Shown: in pieces, positions 1 to 5,903 of the stretch | How positions within the stretch are numbered: the stretch's first letter is position 1 | Layout: each line of letters starts with the position of its first letter | Origin: Nitrospiraceae bacterium | GTDB taxonomy: Bacteria > Nitrospirota > Thermodesulfovibrionia > Thermodesulfovibrionales > UBA9159 | Length of the DNA stretch: 10,435 bases | Direction of reading: 5' to 3' | Assembly (NCBI GenBank): GCA_003453735.1 | Contig: DMNE01000420.1 | Location: 31,572-42,006 of the forward strand | Translations under genes and position numbers: made by a program | Notes under the pieces: model-generated | Database searches by the model: none | Told to the model about the DNA's origin: nothing | Seen by the model: only the letters and a program-made list of their open reading frames with translations

Positions 1-432
1 CATCATCACATGGACAAGGAGCCAGTTGCTCTGAAGGGCTGGAACCAGGGGCTGGATTTCCTTAGACATGCCGGTAAGGTCGATAAATGCCAGTGCCAGG
101 CCGGCTAAGGGAGTAACAAATGCCCCGAATGACCTGTTCTTGTACTTAAATTCTATGATCAAATACCCCAGGATAAGACACCAAACAAAGAATATCAATG
201 ACTCATAAAGATTGGTAAAAGGCGCCGCCCTGAGTATGCCCATCCCTCCGATTTCGTAAAACTCTCTCCACCTTAAGAGGATTGCGAACGTGTGCGAAAC
301 AAAGCCAATTATGGTGATCGTCGTTGCGATTAAACCGATCTGAGGCTTTTTGAATGCAAGATATGTTATGTAAAAAATCATGGCAAGAATATATGCCACC
401 GTCGTGATTCCGAATAAAGTCGAGCTGTCCAT
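1..432 (-). CDS. ccsA: Cytochrome c biogenesis protein CcsA/ResC, N-terminal 144 residues (runs off left edge)
   Basis: This is the first part of the integral membrane heme-handling subunit of System II cytochrome c maturation. With ResB it carries heme across the membrane and attaches it to CxxCH motifs outside. Reading the minus strand from the ATG at 432-430 gives an open frame to the window edge, starting MDSSTLFGITTVAYILA. Hydrophobic segments lie at about residues 5-26, 33-53, 77-94 and 103-118. The stretch APFTNLYESLIFF (about 70-82) and NWLLVH (136-141) are typical of CcsA/ResC. His47 and His141 are candidate heme ligands. The WWD heme-binding segment of the family would lie beyond the left edge, so it cannot be checked. 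The start is 4 bases after the resB stop, and an AAGGAGG-like site lies at the end of resB. The two genes are therefore almost certainly co-transcribed and translationally coupled. Confidence 0.88.
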   Translation of the reverse strand, partial: MDSSTLFGITTVAYILAMIFYITYLAFKKPQIGLIATTITIIGFVSHTFAILLRWREFYEIGGMGILRAAPFTNLYESLIFFVWCLILGYLIIEFKYKNRSFGAFVTPLAGLALAFIDLTGMSKEIQPLVPALQSNWLLVHVMM

Positions 433-436
433 AGAG

Positions 437-1879
437 CTATCTCCCTCCTTCCGCGGTTTTACTTAAAAAACTCATCAACTTATCGATCTTTCCTTCAAAG
501 GCAGCCTTATTCTTGTTTGCACTGGCACCAATAATAAGACGGGTATGCTTCTTTTCCTCGATGAGCCTAATCCATAACCGCCGGTGACTCATGAAAAATG
601 TTACGAAGAGGCCGATTGCCATGGCAGCACACCCGACATAGACAAACCCTACTCCAGGGTCATTCCTGACCTGAAGGCCGGTATACTGGATGCCCCAGAT
701 GCCGGCAAACTCGACAATATGTCCACCAGGTAGCCTCCAGGTATCAGGGATACGCTTGAAAATCCATCCGCCGAATTTCCGCTTCCCGTTTTCAGAAAAG
801 CTGATCAAGACAGCCGGATTGTTCATCTGCTCTGCATACGTGAAGGTCTTTCCCGTCATTTGATCAAACCCGAGCGCCGGAGAGAAGTCCTCTATCGTTC
901 CAGTGAGGTTTGTGCCGGGGATCGTGAAGGAACCACCGAATTTCAATTCCACGTCCTCCGGCTTTCCACCCGCGGGCGTCACCCTTAATCGAAAAACGCT
1001 TTTTTCCAATCCTCCAGGGACGATGCCATAACTTGACTGATAAAAGGTCACTCCTTCGTATTTGAGAGGGTCGTTCACGCTGATCTCCTTGGAGAGCATC
1101 TTCTTCCCATCTTTTATGACCGTAAGCAAACTCTTATAGGCCTTTGGCATATCCGTATTTCCGTAGAAATCGACGGTAAAAGCATCACACCTGATGCCAA
1201 AACCGAGTGGCTCTTCCTGGCCGCCCCGCGCGTATGCAACTGTGGATACCACACCCTCAGGCAGACTCAGGAAGCCCTTGAAACCGAAAGCGATACCGAT
1301 TACGGCTCCGATGAGGATCACGAGTATACTGAAATGGGTTATATAAACGCCAAACCGGGTATAATTGCCTTTCTGTGCATACAACTGATAGCCTTGACCC
1401 TCCTTACCTTCTGCAAGATTAAAACCCAGAACTCTCTTAACGGCATCGGAGACCACTTCCCTGGTCACTTCAGGTTTTCCCGTCAGGACGATCTCCTTTT
1501 TTATCCCAAATCCTCTGAACTGGTCCTCGGGGAGCTGCTTTATAGGCTCTCTCACAGCCTTCACGATCTTCGGTAATCTATCGATAGAACAGATGATGAG
1601 ATTGGCAGCAAAGAGCAGGAGGATCGCAACAAACCACCAGGAATGGTACATGTCCATGAACCCCAGGCTGTCAAATATCTTGAAAAGGGTGGGAGCAGCA
1701 GATTGACCAAAAAGCTTAGAAAGCACTTTAATGTTTTTTGCGGGCTCGACATTCTGCTCAATGACGGTTCCTATGATGGAGGTGAGAGATAACCCAGCAA
1801 ACATGACAACGGCGAGTTTCACCGAGGAGAAGAAATCCCATATCTTGTCAATAAACGTTTTCTTATTCACGGTTTCCAC
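437..1879 (-). CDS. resB: Cytochrome c biogenesis protein ResB (Ccs1)
   Basis: ResB is the partner of CcsA in System II cytochrome c maturation. It is a membrane protein with a large extracytoplasmic domain that helps deliver heme to apocytochromes. The 480 residues match the family plan. Membrane segments lie at about 18-40, 81-100, 179-200 and 410-430, and a long soluble region of about 205-408 sits between the last two. His182 in the third segment (YITHFSI) is a candidate heme ligand, and His432 follows the last segment. The start is GTG at 1879: an AGGAG site lies 6 bases upstream, and the nearby ATG is in another frame. A short charged tail of about 45 residues follows the last membrane segment. 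It leads directly into ccsA. The diheme peroxidase upstream is one obvious client. Family assignment is firm. Confidence 0.92.
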   Translation of the reverse strand: METVNKKTFIDKIWDFFSSVKLAVVMFAGLSLTSIIGTVIEQNVEPAKNIKVLSKLFGQSAAPTLFKIFDSLGFMDMYHSWWFVAILLLFAANLIICSIDRLPKIVKAVREPIKQLPEDQFRGFGIKKEIVLTGKPEVTREVVSDAVKRVLGFNLAEGKEGQGYQLYAQKGNYTRFGVYITHFSILVILIGAVIGIAFGFKGFLSLPEGVVSTVAYARGGQEEPLGFGIRCDAFTVDFYGNTDMPKAYKSLLTVIKDGKKMLSKEISVNDPLKYEGVTFYQSSYGIVPGGLEKSVFRLRVTPAGGKPEDVELKFGGSFTIPGTNLTGTIEDFSPALGFDQMTGKTFTYAEQMNNPAVLISFSENGKRKFGGWIFKRIPDTWRLPGGHIVEFAGIWGIQYTGLQVRNDPGVGFVYVGCAAMAIGLFVTFFMSHRRLWIRLIEEKKHTRLIIGASANKNKAAFEGKIDKLMSFLSKTAEGGR

Positions 1880-1997
1880 ATTTTTCTCCTGGAAGCGAAT
1901 TTATTTATTCTAATACATTCTTACACATTTTGCTATCGCGTTTCCTATCTCATTTTGGTGGGAAAAATGAGCTGCCGGGAGAAATTATGCTGTACTC
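1880..1997 (-). promoter_or_regulatory. Spacer between fdhE-like gene and resB, possible resB promoter region
   Basis: These 118 bases separate the fdhE-like stop from the resB start and are AT-rich next to resB. They hold the inverted repeat at 1949-1971. A loosely sigma70-like TAGAAT sequence lies about 30 bases before the GTG start, but no convincing -35 box stands at the right distance. A separate promoter for resB-ccsA is possible but not shown. Confidence 0.25.
1949..1971. repeat. 8-bp perfect inverted repeat (hairpin) between fdhE-like gene and resB
   Basis: CTCATTTT at 1949-1956 pairs perfectly with AAAATGAG at 1964-1971 around a 7-base loop. On the coding (minus) strand the hairpin is followed by ATAGGAAACG, not by a T-run, so it is not a standard intrinsic terminator. 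It could be an RNA processing or stability element marking the end of the fdh-dsbA-peroxidase-fdhE transcript, or a binding site for a dimeric regulator of resB. Confidence 0.45.
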
Positions 1998-2762
1998 TCA
2001 AACCATCCTTATCATCCCGACAGCATTTGGCGAATGACGTCTGTAGCCTTTCCCCTGGGCTCTGATGTCAAGGGGAAGGCTCACGAGGTCTGCAAGATCC
2101 GGGGTGAGTCGGCCCTCAATTATGCTCTCGTTGACTACTGTCTTGATGTAAGAACCGCACCGGTCGCAGGCATCAACCCTAAAGCCGCTCTCATTTTCAA
2201 AGGTGAAAAGAGTGGTCGTTGAGGCATCCTCGTTCAGACAAAGGGGGCATCCCAGACGTCTGAAATACCCTGTTGTGCTACAGAAGGGACAGTACAATTT
2301 CCTCCTGTTCTCACTGTCAATGGACCCAAGGGAAGGCTTTGCATTGCACACAGGACACTTTCCTTCTTCCCACGCTTTCGCCATAAGGCGCTGATACATC
2401 TCTCCCCTTCGAATGAAGTAGGGCCTGCTGATAAGGAAAAGAATTAAGCCGATTTCATCTTCGCGATAGGGAAGCAAAAATGCCGGGATTTCGTTCCGGG
2501 GAAGCCTTGCGAAGTCTATCTGCCTAAGTGTCAGGGCTTCCCTGAGAGGATGAAGATGCTCCTCAGGGATAGCGAAGACTGATGAAAAGCTTTCCGTTAT
2601 CCTGCCAACTAATGAGGGAGGGTAGGCCACATCGTCACAGCAGATGTGATCGATGAACTTCGATGCCGCAGCGTTAAATATTAAGACCTTCTCATAGAGC
2701 CTAATCGTTTCTTTTAGATGAGGTTTTTCCTGTATAATCTCTTCAAGATTCATGAAAGACAC
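1998..2762 (-). CDS. fdhE: FdhE-like formate dehydrogenase accessory protein
   Basis: FdhE proteins are cytoplasmic, metal-binding accessory factors needed for active FDH-N/FDH-O type formate dehydrogenases. Here 254 residues (251 if the internal ATG is used) are somewhat fewer than the roughly 300 of E. coli FdhE. The C-terminal half carries four CxxC pairs: Cys136/139, Cys158/161, Cys172/175 and Cys199/202. This arrangement of two rubredoxin-like metal sites is the family hallmark. The N-terminal half is helical and has no obvious motif. The start is uncertain: GTG at 2762 lies 2 bases after the peroxidase stop, while ATG at 2753 is 9 bases further in. Neither has a clear ribosome binding site, so translation probably depends on coupling. 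Its presence downstream of the FDH genes supports the assignment and suggests one functional unit. Confidence 0.85.
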   Translation of the reverse strand: MSFMNLEEIIQEKPHLKETIRLYEKVLIFNAAASKFIDHICCDDVAYPPSLVGRITESFSSVFAIPEEHLHPLREALTLRQIDFARLPRNEIPAFLLPYREDEIGLILFLISRPYFIRRGEMYQRLMAKAWEEGKCPVCNAKPSLGSIDSENRRKLYCPFCSTTGYFRRLGCPLCLNEDASTTTLFTFENESGFRVDACDRCGSYIKTVVNESIIEGRLTPDLADLVSLPLDIRAQGKGYRRHSPNAVGMIRMV

Positions 2763-2764
2763 TG

Positions 2765-3844
2765 TTACGGGATCTCGGGATACTTTATGACTATGGGATC
2801 ACCAGTCAGAGCTTCCACGAGGAATGTCCTGAGGTACCGCTTCTCATCACTCGTTAACCGCAAAGGCTTCAGTTCCCTGTTTCCTTTGCCCCCTCCCTGG
2901 TTAAAGAAATCGATGACTTCGTCAAGGGTCTTGAAGTAGCCATTGTGCATATAAGGGGCGGTTCTTGCTATTTCCCTCAAGGTCGGTGTTCTGAATGCCT
3001 TCCAGTCTTTACTGTTTTTTGTAATCAGGTATCTTCCGGGGTCCTCATTGAGGGTTCTGTAATCCTTATAATGATATACCTTGCCCACAAACCTCGCCGT
3101 TGCCGTCACCCTTGGGTCGTTCTGTAACGCAGAATTTTCTGGAACATTCAGGGCATAGAATTTGTCATCAGCGAGGTTGATCCCCTGGTGACACTCGACG
3201 CATTTACCTTTGCCGCTGAAGATCTCCATACCTTTCCTGGCCGCATCGGAGAGAGCCCTTTTATCGCCCCTGAGGAACCTATCAAGGGGCGAGTTGACGG
3301 ATACCAGGGTCCTCTCGAAAGCAGCTATGGCCATGGCAATCCTCTCCCTCGTCACCTCTCCGCCAAAAACCTTTTTGAAGGCCTCAGCATATTCAGGGAC
3401 CACCCGAATCTGTTCTTCAAGATAATCGAGATTTTTGTTCATCTCAAAAGCGGACATCATGGGGAAGAGGGCCTGGTCTTCCAGGGTCTCTGCCCTCCCG
3501 TCATGGAACAGATGCTTCTGAAACGCCACATTTATCAGTGTGGGCGAGTTGCGCCAGTTCTTTGTTGTGGGGTAGCTGAGGGAGATATCCAGACCGTCGG
3601 TAAAAGCCCGTTCAGGGTCATGGCAAGTTGCGCAGCTCATGGTGCCGTCGCCGGAAAGTCGCCGGTCAAAAAAAAGTTTTTTGCCGAGTTCGATCTTTTC
3701 CGGGCTCTGAAGATTATTTTGGGGGATGGGCACTGAGTGAACGGGTTCGAGGTTTCCAGCATACACGCTCATAGTGAACATAGGTGATAGAATATAGGGT
3801 ACAAGAAGAATAGAGAAGAGGAATAGATACCTATTGTTTGGCAT
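2765..3844 (-). CDS. Periplasmic diheme cytochrome c peroxidase (CcpA/MauG family)
   Basis: This predicted exported diheme cytochrome c belongs to the bacterial cytochrome c peroxidase/MauG family. Its members reduce hydrogen peroxide with electrons from small cytochromes or catalyse related oxidations. The 359 residues start with a signal peptide ending near YAG (about 28-30). Heme motifs are CATCH at 71-75 and CVECH at 215-219. A conserved FHDGRAETLEDQ stretch lies at about 113-124, where many relatives have FWDGRA. APYMHNGYFKTLDEV near 296-310 offers Met299, the position of the sixth ligand of the high-potential heme in classical peroxidases and a Tyr in MauG, so peroxidase is favoured over MauG. 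The ATG at 3844 lies inside the end of the dsbA-like gene (14-base overlap), pointing to translational coupling. Substrate and true activity are not determined by sequence. Confidence 0.88.
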   Translation of the reverse strand: MPNNRYLFLFSILLVPYILSPMFTMSVYAGNLEPVHSVPIPQNNLQSPEKIELGKKLFFDRRLSGDGTMSCATCHDPERAFTDGLDISLSYPTTKNWRNSPTLINVAFQKHLFHDGRAETLEDQALFPMMSAFEMNKNLDYLEEQIRVVPEYAEAFKKVFGGEVTRERIAMAIAAFERTLVSVNSPLDRFLRGDKRALSDAARKGMEIFSGKGKCVECHQGINLADDKFYALNVPENSALQNDPRVTATARFVGKVYHYKDYRTLNEDPGRYLITKNSKDWKAFRTPTLREIARTAPYMHNGYFKTLDEVIDFFNQGGGKGNRELKPLRLTSDEKRYLRTFLVEALTGDPIVIKYPEIP

Positions 3845-4421
3845 GTTTTAACTCTTGTTCTATAATTTTTTTGAAATAGTCATACGGTCTATTCCCGATC
3901 ACTTTTTGTCCGTTAATAAAAAAAGTTGGGGTATTGAATAAATCAAGGTCGGCAGCAAGCTTTTCATCCCTTTCTACCGCTGCAGAATGCTTCATCGTAT
4001 CGAGTGAGTCGGTAAATTTTTTCACGTCAAGACCCAATTGCTGGGCATATTTGATAAGACTACTTCTATCGAGCGCCGGCGAGTTCTTAAGAAGCATTTC
4101 GTACATCTCCCAGTACTTGCCCTGGTCTAAGGCGGCCAACGAGGCCTCCGCAGCTAGGTAAGAATAGTCACGGTACTTATAAGGGTAATTCTTTACCACA
4201 AGGCGTATTTTCCCTTTGTATGTGCTCATCAACTGTTTGATGGTCGGACCGACCGCCACGCAGTGTGGTCATTGAAAATCAAGAAACTCTATCATGGTGA
4301 CAGAGGCGTTTGCCGGTCCGAGGCTCGGTGAACCTTCAATGGGCACTGTAAACCGTTTGTCCTGGGCAAAGGAGACGGATACCACAAAAAACACAACAAA
4401 GATAGTTAACAGTTTTTTCAA
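3831..4421 (-). CDS. DsbA-like periplasmic thiol oxidoreductase with selenocysteine in the active site (UPHC)
   Basis: This is a thioredoxin-fold DsbA-family protein of 196 residues, read through an in-frame TGA at 4271-4269 as selenocysteine 51. The frame starts at TTG 4421, with GAAGGA 5 bases upstream. It gives a classical signal peptide (KKLLTIF...SVSFA, cleavage likely after Ala19). Then comes VTMIEFLDFQ-U-PHC, where other DsbA/BdbD relatives read FxDFQCPxC. Cys54 is the second active-site residue. The cis-proline loop is TPTFFINGQ (Thr164-Pro165), and the helical insert KYWEMYEMLLKN is typical of the family. No frameshift is needed, and the frame is intact from residue 52 to the TAG at 3831. 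A hairpin resembling a bacterial SECIS follows the UGA. It overlaps the diheme peroxidase gene by 14 bases and lies 92 bases after the formate dehydrogenase gamma subunit. An inactive gene with a nonsense mutation is the alternative. I find it less likely because the only stop falls exactly on the catalytic cysteine. Confidence 0.85.
4242..4271 (-). promoter_or_regulatory. UGA codon and putative bacterial SECIS hairpin in the dsbA-like gene
   Basis: Counting U of UGA as 1, bases 18-22 (GGTCG) pair with 26-30 (CGACC) around loop bases 23-25 (GTC), a perfect five-pair stem. In the E. coli fdhF SECIS, as I recall it, the SelB-contacting G23 and U24 occupy the same positions in the loop. The bulged U17 of E. 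coli is a C here. The hairpin itself is at 4242-4254. The match supports decoding by SelB, but folding and cross-species conservation were not tested. Confidence 0.6.
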
Positions 4422-4426
4422 TTCGA

Positions 4427-4432
4427 TCCTTC
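4427..4432 (-). promoter_or_regulatory. Ribosome binding site for the TTG start of the dsbA-like gene
   Basis: GAAGGA ends 5 bases before TTG 4421-4419. No in-frame ATG lies between the upstream stop (TGA at 4442-4440) and the active site apart from Met43, which would remove the signal peptide. This site therefore decides the start. Confidence 0.6.
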
Positions 4433-4440
4433 TTCCATTT

Positions 4441-4459
4441 CATGACACGAAGTGTCATG
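4441..4459. repeat. 19-base perfect palindrome upstream of the dsbA-like gene
   Basis: CATGACAC at 4441-4448 and GTGTCATG at 4452-4459 form a perfect inverted repeat around GAA. On the coding strand it lies directly before the ribosome binding site of the dsbA-like gene. No T-run follows on either strand, so it is not a plain terminator. It could be an operator for a dimeric regulator (half-site TGACAC) or an RNA hairpin that sets relative expression of the FDH genes and the downstream genes. Confidence 0.55.
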
Positions 4460-4513
4460 CGGGGATTACGGGTCAAGCTTCAGAGATTTTTTGATGTCTA
4501 AGAACAGCCCGAA

Positions 4514-5131
4514 TCAAGCTTTATGTTTGTGGCCCTCCACTTCAGCAACCCATTTCGGATGCCTCTTTCTGGCCCAATCGTAGGGAACAGTACCGTACAC
4601 CATTATTCTGAAAGTCCCGGGGTTTGCAAAAGTCCCCAGGTATATGTGAGCGGCTACTGCGATCATCAGGATTACAAAACTGACATTATGTATCAGGTGA
4701 CTATACATTACGAGCTGTTTGTCGCCAGACAGGAGCCAGATGGCAAAACCCGACCCAGCGATACCGATTCCCAAAACGAGAACGGCGAGATAGAAGAATT
4801 TCTGACCGGTATTGATCTTCCCCATCGGGGGCGTTTTTGCGTTGTGGGAAAGGTAGCCGCCGAACACCGCTATCCATCTGATGTCGTCGGCATCAAAGGT
4901 GAGGGACTCCTTGAGGTATAAAAAGATAGAGAAAAAGAGAGCTACCGAGAAGGCGATTCCAAAGTAGTTATGAAGTGTCCGCATTGTGTTAAAGCCGCCG
5001 AAAAATGATCCGATTCCCTCGATATGAAAGAGGAAACCATACCCCTGGACGGCAAGGACGATACAGCTTATTGCCATCACCCAGTGGTTAAGGATCTCGA
5101 ATGCACTTGCCTTTCTGATCAATCTAGCCAT
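4514..5131 (-). CDS. Formate dehydrogenase gamma subunit, cytochrome b556 (FdnI/FdoI family)
   Basis: This is the membrane anchor of an FDH-N-type enzyme. It holds two b hemes and passes electrons from the beta subunit to quinone. From the ATG at 5131 the protein has 205 residues and four predicted membrane segments (about 14-34, 52-73, 112-134, 147-168). His16, His54, His148 and His162 show nearly the same spacing as the four heme-ligand histidines I recall for E. coli FdnI. The start is chosen because a GGAGGAGGA site lies about 8 bases before 5131 and the family begins near the FEILNHW stretch. A longer frame from 5176 would add a very basic 15-residue extension with less support. The ATG overlaps the last 8 bases of the beta gene, indicating coupled translation. 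Confidence 0.92.
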   Translation of the reverse strand: MARLIRKASAFEILNHWVMAISCIVLAVQGYGFLFHIEGIGSFFGGFNTMRTLHNYFGIAFSVALFFSIFLYLKESLTFDADDIRWIAVFGGYLSHNAKTPPMGKINTGQKFFYLAVLVLGIGIAGSGFAIWLLSGDKQLVMYSHLIHNVSFVILMIAVAAHIYLGTFANPGTFRIMVYGTVPYDWARKRHPKWVAEVEGHKHKA

Positions 5132-5891
5132 TCTTCTTATCCTCCTCCTCTGGCTCTTTGTGCGGGCCGACGGCAATATAGTGGATTAAGGACGCAGCCA
5201 CAACGCCACCGATTCCTATGTACGAAAGAGGTTTGAGTACGGTGTGCCAAAAAACGACTGTTTCCGGTATCCCGGGCTTTTCGTTATACCCATAGAGGGT
5301 GGGGGCGTCCTTGAACGCGTACAGTGCTCCGAGCCCCCCCAGATCAGTCTGTCCGTAGAGCTTCTCATAGCCTGCCTTCTGCGCACTCCTTATCAGGGCA
5401 TCCCTGTCGCCATATTTCAGTGCGTCCGTGGGACAGGTCTTTGTACAAGCCGGTTGCAGGCCGTTGGCGATTCTGTCAAAGCAGAGATGGCATTTCGATA
5501 TCTTGTCTTTCTCGTCATAGCGGGGCACATTGAAGGGGCAGCCCACCACACAGAGCTTGCAGCCAATACATTTTTCCTTATTCGTTGCCACCGCTCCCTC
5601 CCTTGTTTTATATAACGCACCGGGGGAAGGGCAGATCTTCATACAGCCGGCATCATCACAATGCATACAGCGCTGGTTGACAAAGAGCCACCGCAGGGCA
5701 TCTTTTTCAGAGGGCACTTCGATATAGTGTATCTTGTTATACAGGTGAGGAGTAAGATCAGGTGGATTCTCAAAACTCCCTCTGTTTACGGTTTTGTCAC
5801 CGGGTAACTGGTTCCAGGACTTACAAGCCGTCTGGCACGCCCTACACCCTATGCAAAGTTCTGGTGAAACGAGAATTGCCATTCTTGCCAT
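5124..5891 (-). CDS. Formate dehydrogenase beta subunit, four [4Fe-4S] clusters (FdnH/FdoH family)
   Basis: This electron-transfer subunit carries electrons from the molybdenum or tungsten site of alpha to the hemes of gamma. The 255 residues contain sixteen cysteines in four groups: 13/16/19/23, 75/78/83/87, 108/111/114/118 and 134/137/149/153, so four [4Fe-4S] clusters are expected. A single C-terminal membrane helix at about 218-240 is followed by an acidic-basic tail, as in FDH-N beta subunits whose bulk faces the periplasm. There is no signal peptide, so the protein is expected to be exported together with alpha through the Tat system. The ATG at 5891 follows a strong GGGAGGTGAT site, and the alpha stop lies only 12 bases upstream. 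The gene overlaps the gamma start by 8 bases. Confidence 0.94.
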   Translation of the reverse strand: MARMAILVSPELCIGCRACQTACKSWNQLPGDKTVNRGSFENPPDLTPHLYNKIHYIEVPSEKDALRWLFVNQRCMHCDDAGCMKICPSPGALYKTREGAVATNKEKCIGCKLCVVGCPFNVPRYDEKDKISKCHLCFDRIANGLQPACTKTCPTDALKYGDRDALIRSAQKAGYEKLYGQTDLGGLGALYAFKDAPTLYGYNEKPGIPETVVFWHTVLKPLSYIGIGGVVAASLIHYIAVGPHKEPEEEDKKNG

Positions 5892-5903
5892 GATATCACC
5901 TCC

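Noticed and set aside
3188..3736. Plus-strand open frame of 182 codons opposite the diheme peroxidase
   Set aside because: It is antisense to a gene with two CxxCH motifs and clear family features. Its translation has no recognisable domain and no convincing ribosome binding site.
3831..4259. A short 142-residue gene starting at GTG 4259
   Set aside because: It would begin just after the active-site cysteine, lack a signal peptide and leave upstream signal-peptide coding unexplained. The read-through frame from TTG 4421 explains everything.
4269..4271. TGA as a simple nonsense mutation (pseudogene)
   Set aside because: It falls exactly on the catalytic cysteine, the rest of the frame is intact, a SECIS-like hairpin follows, and a second selenocysteine gene lies in the same cluster. 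It remains possible but less likely.
4418..4438. Micro-ORF of six codons (MEEGSN) whose stop overlaps the TTG start of the dsbA-like gene
   Set aside because: It has no ribosome binding site and may be chance. It overlaps the ribosome binding site needed for TTG 4421.
4473..4521. TCAAGCTT occurring twice near the end of the gamma gene
   Set aside because: An 8-base match twice within 50 bases, without further shared sequence, is not enough for a repeat element.
5132..5176. Longer start for the formate dehydrogenase gamma subunit at 5176
   Set aside because: The extra 15 residues are highly basic and only overlap the beta gene. The strong ribosome binding site and family length point to 5131.
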